NCBI GenBank assembly: GCA_022510865.1
Contig: JAFLSQ010000019.1
Span: 1-42,072 of the forward strand
Direction of reading: 5' to 3'
Origin: Treponema sp.
GTDB taxonomy: Bacteria; Spirochaetota; Spirochaetia; Treponematales; Treponemataceae
Length of the DNA: 42,072 nt
How positions within the stretch are numbered: the stretch's first letter is position 1; every line of letters begins with the position of its first letter. This document shows positions 33,660-40,808 of this stretch, piece after piece. The translations under genes and the position numbers were made by a program. The notes beneath the pieces were generated by a model. The model was not told where the DNA came from. It ran no database searches and saw nothing but the letters and a program-made list of their open reading frames with translations.

Positions 33660-33741
33660 CATCGGAACTCCCCGCAGGACTATCCCGATGAAAAAGCGCG
33701 TTCGCAAACATAAAAATGCAACATATATCATTTTGTGTCAA
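33660..33741 (-). promoter_or_regulatory. potA upstream region: possible promoter and leader hairpin
   Basis: On the minus strand TTGACA lies at 33736-33741, but the matching -10 (CATTTT, 33713-33718) is weak. Downstream, CATCGGGA pairs with TTCCGATG (33660-33690, one G-U) about 50 bases before the GTG start. A leader structure is plausible; its effect is unknown. Nothing else is seen in 33614-33800. Confidence 0.4.
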
Positions 33742-33848
33742 TAAAAAAGCGGAAATAAAACTCAATATGCGCGTATTTTTTTATTGAAAGTCTCCTGCAT
33801 TTGGATTATCCTTAACAAAATATTTATAGAATAAAATGAGGTGCTTTT

Positions 33849-34067
33849 ATGATTTCTGTGATTCTTGGGATTATTTTCATCGCATTCACGGTTTTTTCAA
33901 TCCTTCCGATGTTCCCGCTCTCATGGGGCCCGGAAGTGATTTCTTTCCTGAAAGGCAGCATTCCTGTCTTTGCGGCTTTCATCGGACTTATCTGCCTTTT
34001 TGTGGGTGCCGCTGACATAAAAGACAAGAAAGAGGCCAAAAAAGAAGAGGAAAAGGAAAAGCAATAA
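33849..34067 (+). CDS. Small two-helix membrane protein
   Basis: A 72-residue protein with two hydrophobic segments (about 2-22 and 35-56) separated by a short polar loop (S-W-G-P-E-V-I-S-F-L-K-G-S). A highly charged Lys/Glu tail follows (D-K-K-E-A-K-K-E-E-E-K-E-K-Q). GAGGTG precedes the ATG at 33849. A possible promoter (TTGGAT at 33801-33806, then TATAGA) is close. No family is recognised. It sits between the divergent pot operon and rplM and has no obvious link to either. Confidence 0.65.
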   Translation: MISVILGIIFIAFTVFSILPMFPLSWGPEVISFLKGSIPVFAAFIGLICLFVGAADIKDKKEAKKEEEKEKQ

Positions 34068-34082
34068 TCCTATGGGTGACGG

Positions 34083-34222
34083 TTGACAATCCCTCTTGTT
34101 TTTTGCTAATATATCCTACCCGTTATAAGGATTACTGACCGCTCATCTTTAATCCTGGCGGTTCAAGGCATGATGCAGAGCCTCTGAGCCGCAGATAAAT
34201 TTATTTTTAGTAAGGTAATCTT
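34083..34222 (+). promoter_or_regulatory. Promoter and leader of rplM-rpsI
   Basis: TTGACA (34083-34088), an 18-bp spacer and TAATAT (34107-34112) give a transcript start near 34119 and a leader of about 100 bases. The leader holds a stem ACCGC/GCGGT (34138-34142 with 34158-34162) and a second GC-rich stem near 34178-34195. Ribosomal-protein leaders of this kind often allow feedback by the encoded protein; that is inference here. Confidence 0.75.
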
Positions 34223-34651
34223 ATGAAGACTATTTTCGTTAAGGAAAATGAACAGGACCGCAAATGGTATGTTATTGACGCGGCCGGAAAACCTCTTGGA
34301 CGTGTCGCTGCCAAGGCCGCTTACATTGCCCGCGGCAAGAACAAGGCGACATTCACAAGAAATCAGCTGATGGGAGATTTCGTCATCATAATTAACGCAG
34401 AGAAGGCGGTTGTGACCGGCGGAAAGGAACAGAAAAAGATTTATTATCATCACACAGGATATGTAGGCGGACTTCGTGCCCAGACTTACGAGAAGCTGTT
34501 GCAGAGACATCCTACAGGTCCTATGACCATTGCCGTGGAGGGAATGCTCCCGCATGGACGCCTTGGACGCAAGATGATGGATTGCGTAAGGATTTACGCT
34601 GGTGCTGAGCATCCTCATGCGGGTCAGAATCCTCAGCCTATCGAACTTTAA
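34223..34651 (+). CDS. rplM: 50S ribosomal protein L13
   Basis: A 142-residue protein of normal L13 length. Family motifs are W-Y-V-I-D-A-A-G-K-P-L-G-R-V-A, A-Y-I-A-R-G-K-N-K-A-T-F-T, G-D-F-V-I-I-I-N-A-E-K and M-L-P-H-G-R-L-G-R-K-M. It is an early assembly protein of the large subunit. AAGG lies upstream of the ATG. rpsI follows 15 bases later, the standard pairing in bacteria. Confidence 0.97.
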   Translation: MKTIFVKENEQDRKWYVIDAAGKPLGRVAAKAAYIARGKNKATFTRNQLMGDFVIIINAEKAVVTGGKEQKKIYYHHTGYVGGLRAQTYEKLLQRHPTGPMTIAVEGMLPHGRLGRKMMDCVRIYAGAEHPHAGQNPQPIEL

Positions 34652-34666
34652 GTCAGGAGTTGAAAG

Positions 34667-35059
34667 ATGGTGAAAAATATTGCGATTGGTACAGGACGCA
34701 GAAAGACAGCGGTTGCCCGAGTTTTTGTTCGCGAGGGAGCAGGAAAAATCGTGGTGAACGGAAAAGATGTGAATGAGTATTTTCCGTCTGCGGAGCAGGT
34801 TCAGGTTGTCCGTCAGCCTCTTTTGGTCACATCAATGGGCAACAAATACGATATTCTTATCAATGTCTCCGGCGGAGGACTGAACGGTCAGGCGGCCGCT
34901 TGTCTGCACGGAATCTCCCGCGCTCTCGTCCAGATTGATCAGGATGCCCGCACCGCTCTTAAGGCGAACGGCTATCTCACACGCGATTCCCGAATGGTTG
35001 AGCGTAAGAAATACGGACAGAAAGGCGCGCGCCGACGCTTCCAGTTCTCAAAGCGTTAG
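34667..35059 (+). CDS. rpsI: 30S ribosomal protein S9
   Basis: A 130-residue protein. It has G-T-G-R-R-K-T-A-V-A-R-V near the start, V-N-V-S-G-G-G-L-N-G-Q-A-A-A in the middle and the conserved end R-R-R-F-Q-F-S-K-R, whose tail reaches the tRNA in the P site. AGGAG precedes the ATG. Co-transcribed with rplM and followed by a strong terminator. Confidence 0.97.
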   Translation: MVKNIAIGTGRRKTAVARVFVREGAGKIVVNGKDVNEYFPSAEQVQVVRQPLLVTSMGNKYDILINVSGGGLNGQAAACLHGISRALVQIDQDARTALKANGYLTRDSRMVERKKYGQKGARRRFQFSKR

Positions 35060-35084
35060 TCCGCATTCCAAAAAAGATTTTCAC

Positions 35085-35112
35085 GCACGGTCTTTGTGGC
35101 CGTGCTTTTTTT
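35085..35112 (+). terminator. Intrinsic terminator of rplM-rpsI
   Basis: GCACGG (35085-35090) pairs with CCGTGC (35100-35105), followed by seven T. It lies 26 bases after the rpsI stop. Confidence 0.9.
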
Positions 35113-35146
35113 ATCCGCAGCGTCTGATGGCGTGTGTGCGCCGCAC

Positions 35147-35175
35147 TTGACCCGCAGAACTTTTTGCTTCACAAT
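35147..35175 (+). promoter_or_regulatory. Promoter of recX
   Basis: TTGACC (35147-35152), a 17-bp spacer and CACAAT (35170-35175). The -10 box ends six bases before the recX ATG, so transcription should begin at the start codon. Confidence 0.6.
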
Positions 35176-35181
35176 ATCCGC

Positions 35182-35781
35182 ATGGTTATAAAATCTGTGG
35201 CAGAGACATCCTACCGCGGAATGTATAAAGTTTCCCCGGACGATGGTCCGGCTTTTTTTATCCGCCGGGAATATCTTTCCTCTGTGGATTTTGATGCCCT
35301 CTCTCCGGATTTCACGCCCGATGACGCGCAGTCAGAGGAGCTTCTTGACGCGGGTCTTTGTAGCGCGGCGGAGCTTAAGGCGGTGGATTATCTTGCAAGG
35401 GCCGAGCAGTGCAGGGCAGGGCTGTCGCGCAAACTTCGTCACAAAGGCTATGATGATTTTTACATAAACCGTGCGCTTGATTATCTTGAGGGCGCGGATT
35501 ATCTGAGCGACCGCCGTTTTGCGCGCGCATGGCTGAACACAAGGCGGACTAATCATTGCGAGGGGCGCACCCGGCTTCTCTCGGAGCTTTCTGTGCGCGG
35601 AATCGGGCGGGACGTAGCCTCCGCTGCCGTGGACGATTTTTTCGCGGAGAATGACGAGGATGAAATCTGCCGCCGCGCCTACGAGAAGCTTTCACGCAAA
35701 AAAAGCGGGGATAAACTTGTGGCCGCGCTGCTTCAGGCGGGCTTCACTTACAGGCAGGTCCGCGCGGTTATGGAAGGCTAG
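35182..35781 (+). CDS. recX: RecX regulatory protein
   Basis: A 199-residue helical protein. The RecX pattern is visible as A-V-D-Y-L-A-R-A-E-Q-C-R-A-G-L-S-R-K-L, then L-E-G-A-D-Y-L-S-D-R-R-F-A-R-A-W, then repeated three-helix units to the end (L-L-Q-A-G-F-T-Y-R-Q-V). RecX binds RecA filaments and limits or tunes their activity. The start is the ATG at 35182; the open frame from 35134 begins before the promoter ends. No ribosome site is present. Its TAG stop overlaps the stop of the convergent XRE gene in the shared CTAG at 35778-35781. Confidence 0.85.
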   Translation: MVIKSVAETSYRGMYKVSPDDGPAFFIRREYLSSVDFDALSPDFTPDDAQSEELLDAGLCSAAELKAVDYLARAEQCRAGLSRKLRHKGYDDFYINRALDYLEGADYLSDRRFARAWLNTRRTNHCEGRTRLLSELSVRGIGRDVASAAVDDFFAENDEDEICRRAYEKLSRKKSGDKLVAALLQAGFTYRQVRAVMEG

Positions 35782-36092
35782 TTTTCCGCAAGCGTCTCTA
35801 TGTACTGCTCCAGAGCCTTGCGCTGCTTGTCCGGAAGTTTGCGCAGGCAGTCGATTATCCTGCAATCCCTTTTTGAAATTGAATTTTCCGAGCCTTTCCC
35901 AGTGACAAGATACTCCACGCTCACGCCAAGAGCCTGCGCCAGCCTCACCGCAATATCAGCGGACGGAATTGAGCCTTGCGCGCCAACGTAACTGTCCATC
36001 GTGCTCTTTGTGATTCCCGCTTTTGCGGCAACCTCCTTGTAAAGCATCCCCGAGTATTCTATCTCATCCCTCAATCTGGAGCGAAAATCCAT
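35778..36092 (-). CDS. Small XRE-family DNA-binding regulator
   Basis: A 104-residue protein. The Cro/C1-type helix-turn-helix fills residues about 4-66 (Y-K-E-V-A-A-K-A-G-I-T-K-S-T-M-D-S-Y-V, then S-A-D-I-A-V-R-L-A-Q-A-L-G-V-S-V-E-Y-L). A short helical tail follows. The start is the ATG at 36092; frames extending to 36293 run through the divergent promoter. It is divergent from the caspase-like gene with about 130 bp between. A repeated palindrome sits against the -10 box there (36156-36188) and again in front of the antiterminator gene, so this protein is a candidate to bind both. That link is inference. Confidence 0.82.
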   Translation of the reverse strand: MDFRSRLRDEIEYSGMLYKEVAAKAGITKSTMDSYVGAQGSIPSADIAVRLAQALGVSVEYLVTGKGSENSISKRDCRIIDCLRKLPDKQRKALEQYIETLAEN

Positions 36093-36126
36093 GCCAAAAA
36101 GATAACATAATTTCATACTTTGATGA

Positions 36127-36206
36127 TTGACAGACATATTTTTACGGATTATACTCCGCTTGAAGTGCATTTTTATGTGCTTCTGCGGCGATGTAACCCC
36201 ATGCCG
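36127..36206 (+). promoter_or_regulatory. Promoter and 5'-terminal hairpin, copy 1
   Basis: TTGACA (36127-36132), a 17-bp spacer and TATACT (36150-36155). CCGC (36156-36159) and GCGG (36185-36188) enclose a nine-pair stem, GAAGTGCAT with ATGTGCTTC around TTTT. The predicted transcript start is near 36162, so the RNA would begin with the inner stem while the outer CCGC arm would stay in DNA. A further imperfect stem (36186-36206) follows, then GGAGG of the gene. The same cassette recurs at 36702-36763. Confidence 0.8.
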
Positions 36207-36221
36207 CGCCCCGGAGGATTT

Positions 36222-36611
36222 TTGACCCATCACGCGCTTTTGTGTGGCTCCGCTCCCGTTGGATTCACCCAGAAAAAAATAAACGATATGCACGATTTTC
36301 TTGTCGGAAACTCAGGCGGAAGTTACCGCGAGAGCGAGATTACGGTTTTTCCGAACGGCGCGAATGAGAAAATCCTGTCTTTTATGCTCCAAAGGCTTGC
36401 CGCCGCTGAAACCGACCAGATTTTTCTATATATTTGCACCGAGCAGCCAGTTGAGACTCGCGAGCCGAGCGTCTGGCTTTGCGGCGAGCAGATTCCAAAA
36501 AGCGCGCTGGAGAATCCTTTTTGCTGCGATGGTCCTGCTTGCCCGGAAGTTCAGGTGATTTACGATGCGTGCGCGGATTTTATCCCAGATGATTCTGATT
36601 GCGATGACTGA
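36222..36611 (+). CDS. Short protein with caspase-like strand order, function unknown
   Basis: From the TTG at 36222, directly behind GGAGG, this encodes 129 residues. Predicted strands and helices alternate: H-A-L-L-C-G, T-Q-K-K-I-N-D-M-H-D-F-L, S-E-I-T-V-F-P-N-G, a helix L-S-F-M-L-Q-R-L, then I-F-L-Y-I-C-T, V-W-L-C-G and V-Q-V-I-Y-D-A-C. The last strand ending in Y-D-A-C falls where caspase-type peptidases carry their cysteine (I-D-S-C). The expected Gly-His after the third strand is missing (C-T-E-Q), so proteolysis is doubtful. The start codon is uncertain, as earlier in-frame ATGs exist at 36120 and 36201. It is divergent from an XRE regulator. Confidence 0.55.
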   Translation: MTHHALLCGSAPVGFTQKKINDMHDFLVGNSGGSYRESEITVFPNGANEKILSFMLQRLAAAETDQIFLYICTEQPVETREPSVWLCGEQIPKSALENPFCCDGPACPEVQVIYDACADFIPDDSDCDD

Positions 36612-36701
36612 CCAGCGGACTTCGTGCGGTATGCGGGGCTAATCGCAAGGAAATCGTCTGGTGCGCGTCAAGGTTTTAAAAATCCCGCTTATTTTTTCTG
36701 A

Positions 36702-36763
36702 TTGACAGACATATTATTATACACTATATTCCGTTAAAAGTATGTATTTATATGCTTCAACGG
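36702..36763 (+). promoter_or_regulatory. Promoter and 5'-terminal hairpin, copy 2
   Basis: TTGACA (36702-36707), a 17-bp spacer and TATATT (36725-36730), then a 33-base hairpin (36731-36763) of the same length and place as in copy 1. Outer pairs are CCGTT/AACGG. Compared with copy 1, C-G has become T-A at two paired positions and G-T has become A-T at a third, so pairing is kept while sequence changes. A leader of about 80 bases follows to the antiterminator gene. The stretch 36612-36700 holds nothing recognisable. Confidence 0.8.
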
Positions 36764-36845
36764 CGGTTTTAATCCATTTTTCTGGGCTTTCACTGTCTTC
36801 TTTCTTGCGGCCCTGCAATCCTGCGGTTTTTTGCTGGGGGCGGTG

Positions 36846-37358
36846 ATGGAATATTACTGTGTCATGGTGCTTACCGGCGAGGAGAGGGCGTTTAAATCCC
36901 GCGCGACGGAGGCTTTGAAGGCTCTGGACTCCTCCGCCGAATTCTGGTTTTTTGAGCGCAGGCTTTACACCGAGCGGCGCGGATGGTTTCTTGGCGCGCT
37001 TTTTCCGGGCTATCTTTTTTTTCAGGTGCGCGCGCTTACCCCGGATTTTTTTGCCGCTCTGCGGGAAGTCAAAGGGTTCTGCCGGATTCTGCGGGACAAT
37101 CAGGAGCCTGTCAGAATTGAGGGGGGCGCGCTCGATGAGCTGAAATTCCTGATTCACAGCGGCGAGATTCTTGATGTCTCCAAAATAAAGTTTCTTCCGG
37201 GGCAGGCAATAAAGGCGGTGTCGGGGCCGCTCGCCGGCTACGAGGGCAGGATTGTGCGCGTAAACAAAAAGAAGAGGCGTGTGACAGTCCGCTCCCTGCT
37301 CGCTGACGGCGGAATGACTTTTGACTTGAAGTACGACGAGGTTGAGACATCGGATTGA
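36846..37358 (+). CDS. NusG-family transcription antiterminator (LoaP/UpxY-like)
   Basis: A 170-residue specialised NusG paralogue. The N-terminal NGN domain (about 1-110) has Y-Y-C-V-M-V-L-T-G-E-E, then L-F-P-G-Y-L-F-F-Q-V and the E-V-K-G-F loop. The KOW domain (about 120-168) has G-P-L-A-G-Y-E-G-R-I-V-R-V-N-K-K-K-R-R-V. Such proteins travel with RNA polymerase and suppress termination in particular operons; LoaP is known to need an RNA hairpin in the leader. The start is the ATG at 36846 behind GGGGGCGG. Its own promoter carries the duplicated hairpin. The GH3 and HAD genes follow but with their own promoter. Confidence 0.85.
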   Translation: MEYYCVMVLTGEERAFKSRATEALKALDSSAEFWFFERRLYTERRGWFLGALFPGYLFFQVRALTPDFFAALREVKGFCRILRDNQEPVRIEGGALDELKFLIHSGEILDVSKIKFLPGQAIKAVSGPLAGYEGRIVRVNKKKRRVTVRSLLADGGMTFDLKYDEVETSD

Positions 37359-37374
37359 TGTGGCGTTCTCCTAG

Positions 37375-37518
37375 TGGACAATCACGCGCATTTAGCAGTA
37401 TTATGTTATAGTGATTGCGGTTGCCCTGTGAAGGGTAATTTTACGGACCGTCGCAATATCAGTTTTGCTTCGGCTGACATCCGCGCTTTGATTTGTCAGT
37501 TTTATTTTTAGGGATGCT
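37375..37518 (+). promoter_or_regulatory. Promoter and structured leader of the GH3 gene
   Basis: TGGACA (37375-37380), an 18-bp spacer and TATTAT (37399-37404) predict a start near 37411. The leader opens with a stem ATTGCG/CGCAAT (37414-37419 with 37452-37457). It encloses a seven-pair hairpin TTGCCCT-GTGA-AGGGTAA (37421-37438) with a GNRA-type loop. Further weak stems (TCAG/CTGA, GACA/TGTC) follow up to the AGGG site of the gene. I do not recognise a known riboswitch class. Confidence 0.65.
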
Positions 37519-39213
37519 ATGAAAAAAGAAAAAAAGGCAGGACTCATCAGTTTTATGCTGGGCTTTGTGGGAAGGATTCAGTTGCGCGAGCTTAAAAAGG
37601 CGCGCCGTCACTGCAAGGCGGAGGAGGAGAAAACTCTGCGCAGGATTCTTGCCTACGCCAAAGACACCGACTGGGGTAAGGAGCACAATTTTGCGGAGAT
37701 TCTTGCTGCGCCTGATTTTGATGAGCTTGTCTCGCGCTGGCAGAAAAACGTTCCAGTGCAGGACTACGAGAATCTGCGGCCTCTGATTGACCGCCACAAA
37801 AACGGCGAGGAGAATCTGCTTTTTCCCGGCAAACCGATGATGTACGCCACAACAAGCGGCACCACAAAAGAGCCTAAATGGATTCCAATCACGCATGAGT
37901 ATTACGAGAACGTCTACTCAAAGATGACCAAGCTCTGGCTCTACACATTCATAATGCACCGGCCAAAAGTTTTTTGGGGAAAATGCTTCTCAATAGTGGG
38001 AAAAGTTGTGGAAGACTACGCGCCGGACGGAACTCCCTGCGGCTCTGTCTCCGGGGTTACGCAGCGGGACTGCCCTGATTTCATCAAGACGCTGTATTCT
38101 ATGCCCGCGGATGTTTTCCGCATAGCGGATTACGCCGCGCGGAATTACACGCTCATGCGCACCGCCGTGGAGCAGAACGTGACATCGTTTGTGACGGCGA
38201 ACCCCAGCACCATTCTTGAGCTTCAGCGCTCTCTGGATGAGAACTTCGGTGAGATGATGAATGACATAGAGAACGGAACTTTGAGCCGGAACTTCAAGAT
38301 TGACGAGGAAATCCGCAACGTGCTCCAGCCGCTTTACAAGCCGAATCCCGCCCGCGTTGCCGAGCTGCGCGCGCTGAAAGAAAACAAAGACCGCATCCTC
38401 CCCAAGGATTACTGGCCGGACATCCAGTTCATCACCACGTGGAGGTGCGGCAACACAAGACTCTACACCGAAAAGTTCAAGGACTGGTTTCCGCCGCAGA
38501 CACTGCATCAGGAATTCGCGTACTTCGCGAGCGAATGCAGGTTCGGTCTGGTAATGAACGGCGACTGCGACACCGTGCCGTTCGTCCACATGCACTATTT
38601 TGAATTCGTGGATTTTGACGAGATGGAAAATCCATCACCAAAATTCCTGCAGCTCCATGAGCTTGAGGTGGGGAAACGCTATGTCATCTATGTGACCACA
38701 TTGGCGGGGCTGTACCGCTACAATATGAACGATATGATTGAGGTCACGGGAATGTACGGCAGCATCCCCACAATACAGTTCGTGCAGAAAATAAACGGAA
38801 TTATCAGCATGACCGGCGAGAAAGTCCACGAGAGGCAGTTCATGGAGGCGGTGGAGCAGGCGGAATCAGAGACCGGGATGAAATGCCGCTTCTACGTCGG
38901 TTTCGCGAACCTCCAGAACAGTCGCTATCATTTTTATTTTGATTTTATGGACGATTCCGTCACCGCAGACCAGGCCACGGACTTTGCAAAGATTGTGGAT
39001 GACAAGCTGAAGGTCATAAACGTTGAGTACAAGTCAAAGCGCGACTCATTCCGCGTAAAAGAGCCGCTCGTGCATATCCTGAAGCCTGGGGCGTTTGAGC
39101 GTTACAAGGAAGAGGCAATAGAGCTGGGGCTTGGTAGAGAGGGCCAGTTCAAGACAAATCTTCTGATGCAGGACGAGAAACGCCACGAAATTTTCAGGAT
39201 GCTGGTAAAATAA
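37519..39213 (+). CDS. GH3-type acyl-adenylating amide synthetase
   Basis: A 564-residue protein of the GH3 (auxin-responsive) superfamily, also common in Bacteroidetes and spirochaetes. It shows the ATP motif Y-A-T-T-S-G-T-T-K-E-P-K near residue 112. Later come F-I-T-T-W-R-C-G-N-T-R, H-Q-E-F-A-Y-F-A-S-E and the adenylate-binding Y-R-Y-N-M-N-D-M-I-E-V-T-G. Plant members join amino acids to carboxylic hormones; bacterial substrates are mostly unknown. It begins after a structured leader and is followed within two bases by a HAD hydrolase. No signal peptide; a cytoplasmic enzyme. The reaction is a family-level inference. Confidence 0.85.
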   Translation: MKKEKKAGLISFMLGFVGRIQLRELKKARRHCKAEEEKTLRRILAYAKDTDWGKEHNFAEILAAPDFDELVSRWQKNVPVQDYENLRPLIDRHKNGEENLLFPGKPMMYATTSGTTKEPKWIPITHEYYENVYSKMTKLWLYTFIMHRPKVFWGKCFSIVGKVVEDYAPDGTPCGSVSGVTQRDCPDFIKTLYSMPADVFRIADYAARNYTLMRTAVEQNVTSFVTANPSTILELQRSLDENFGEMMNDIENGTLSRNFKIDEEIRNVLQPLYKPNPARVAELRALKENKDRILPKDYWPDIQFITTWRCGNTRLYTEKFKDWFPPQTLHQEFAYFASECRFGLVMNGDCDTVPFVHMHYFEFVDFDEMENPSPKFLQLHELEVGKRYVIYVTTLAGLYRYNMNDMIEVTGMYGSIPTIQFVQKINGIISMTGEKVHERQFMEAVEQAESETGMKCRFYVGFANLQNSRYHFYFDFMDDSVTADQATDFAKIVDDKLKVINVEYKSKRDSFRVKEPLVHILKPGAFERYKEEAIELGLGREGQFKTNLLMQDEKRHEIFRMLVK

Positions 39214-39214
39214 T

Positions 39215-39904
39215 TTGGGCGATTTCAAGGCCGTAATTTTTGATTTGGACGGAACTCTTTACAAGTCAAAGTTCCTGCCGCTTCTATGCGTTCTGAAATC
39301 GCCAAAAGATGCTTTCAGAATGCGCGCGGAAAGGCTTGCACGAAGAGGCGTGAAAGGCTTTGAGTGGGATTCCGTAACTTCCATGGAAGCGGACTTTGCG
39401 CAGAGAATATCAAGGTTTTCAGGCGGAAGTGCGGTGGCTGTGAGCCAATGGAGAATCCGGAAGTTCCCGCAGATTCAGGCTGATGTGCTGAAAAATCATT
39501 GCTCTGCAAGAGAAGGCGCGAAGGAGCTGATTCTTGGGCTTTCCGGCGCGGGCATAAAAATCGCAGTGCTTTCTGATTACGGATTTGTCGGCGGAAAAAT
39601 GGAGGCAATCGGTCTTGGCGGCAAAGTGCTGGACGCTATGGCGGGCGTTTTTTCCGCGCAGGATTTTGCGTGCCTTAAGCCTTCTGCCCGGGCGTTTCTG
39701 AAAGTGGCTGAAAAAATGCAGGTTCTGCCGTCCGAATGCCTTGTTGTGGGCGACAGGGATGACACCGACGGCGAGGGCGCAAGAAAAAGCGGAATGTCAT
39801 TCATTCTGATAACGGACAGCAATAAAAAACGAGCGGACGGAAAATCCCCGGTGATGAAATGGCGCGATTTTCTTGACTGGGCTGGCAAAAATCTTGTTTT
39901 ATGA
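39215..39904 (+). CDS. HAD-superfamily hydrolase (phosphatase-like)
   Basis: A 229-residue protein with all HAD motifs: motif I V-I-F-D-L-D-G-T-L near residue 10, motif II V-L-S-D-Y-G, motif III Lys in C-L-K-P-S and motif IV V-V-G-D-R-D-D-T-D-G. A helical cap lies between motifs I and II. The start appears to be TTG at 39215, one base after the GH3 stop, so it depends on GH3 translation. Probable small-molecule phosphatase, perhaps acting on the same pathway as the GH3 enzyme. Confidence 0.85.
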   Translation: MGDFKAVIFDLDGTLYKSKFLPLLCVLKSPKDAFRMRAERLARRGVKGFEWDSVTSMEADFAQRISRFSGGSAVAVSQWRIRKFPQIQADVLKNHCSAREGAKELILGLSGAGIKIAVLSDYGFVGGKMEAIGLGGKVLDAMAGVFSAQDFACLKPSARAFLKVAEKMQVLPSECLVVGDRDDTDGEGARKSGMSFILITDSNKKRADGKSPVMKWRDFLDWAGKNLVL

Positions 39905-39994
39905 GCATTCAGCGGCAATCATCAAGAATAGGCGGAAAATCACAGAGAGACATAACGGACAAGTGACTGAATCCCATCATAGGCTTGCCCTTGC

Positions 39995-40024
39995 AAAAAA
40001 AAGCGGCCCCCTTGCGGGAGCCGC
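39995..40024 (-). terminator. Intrinsic terminator of the HU-like/DUF4469-type gene
   Basis: On the minus strand a GCGGC...GCCGC stem (40003-40024) is followed by eight T (39995-40002), nine bases after the stop codon. The rest of 39905-39994 holds no visible feature. Confidence 0.88.
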
Positions 40025-40033
40025 CGCCCTGCC

Positions 40034-40747
40034 TTACGCTATCTTGATTTCAGAATCAATTTTGGCTGTAAAGTAGGTGTTTCCGGGCTTGGTCACTATG
40101 CTCAGGGTGTAGATTCCCGCCTCAAGCCCCGAAGGGATTGCGGCATCCACAATGTTCGTGCCCCGTCTGCCATATATCTCCACACGTGAGATGCCGCCCC
40201 CGTTCTCCAGAAACACGCCCTGCGCGGTGTCTGCGATGTCGAAGTTGAGGTTGCGTCCGTGCAGCCGGAGCGTCCTGCCAGAAGCCACGCTCAAATCCCC
40301 GGACTCGCTTGCGTCGCTTTGCAGCGCGGTCACGCGGTAGATTTTTGCCTCGGCTCTGATGTCGGGCGGAAGCTGCTTGTACTCAAGCTTTGCCCTCACG
40401 CTTGATGCCGTGCTTTCGCTCGCGCTGAACAGGAAGCCCAGCGAGTGGTTCCCCGTTCCCAGAGCGAAGCCGTCCTGAATGTTCGCGCACGTGCCCGTTA
40501 CGTTCGGCCGCACAGTTCCGAACGGAAGCTCCACGCTGTAGCCTTTCGCAAGGTACTTGACCACGACGCTCTCCATCACAGAGAGCATCCCCAGATAGTC
40601 CGCCTCGGTGAACGAGGTGTTCCAGTCCGTCATTTCGCCCGCAAGCTGTTTCTGGGTCAATGATTGTGAGCACGAGCTTCTGAAACAGAAGCCGTCTTTC
40701 GATTCATCCGTCACAAGCGGATTTTTCACTGTCTTGATATTTAACAT
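40034..40747 (-). CDS. HU-like DNA-binding-fold protein with DUF4469-type C-terminal domain
   Basis: A 237-residue protein. The N-terminal half (about 1-115) resembles the HU/IHF-like domain found in Bacteroidetes and treponemes (V-K-N-P-L, E-M-T-D-W-N-T-S-F-T-E-A-D, V-E-L-P-F-G-T-V). The C-terminal half (about 145-235) is a beta-sandwich of the DUF4469/TIG type (L-R-L-H-G-R-N-L-N-F-D, R-R-G-T-N-I-V-D, A-G-I-Y-T-L-S-I-V-T). No signal peptide. Whether it binds DNA is unknown. AAAGGAGG precedes the ATG and a terminator follows, so it is monocistronic. Related proteins are numerous in gut treponemes as far as I recall. Confidence 0.7.
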   Translation of the reverse strand: MLNIKTVKNPLVTDESKDGFCFRSSCSQSLTQKQLAGEMTDWNTSFTEADYLGMLSVMESVVVKYLAKGYSVELPFGTVRPNVTGTCANIQDGFALGTGNHSLGFLFSASESTASSVRAKLEYKQLPPDIRAEAKIYRVTALQSDASESGDLSVASGRTLRLHGRNLNFDIADTAQGVFLENGGGISRVEIYGRRGTNIVDAAIPSGLEAGIYTLSIVTKPGNTYFTAKIDSEIKIA

Positions 40748-40808
40748 GATTGATGCCCTCCTTTTGGCATCTGATTGTTTTGCCCCGTCTAGTCCCGGGG
40801 ATAAAGCT

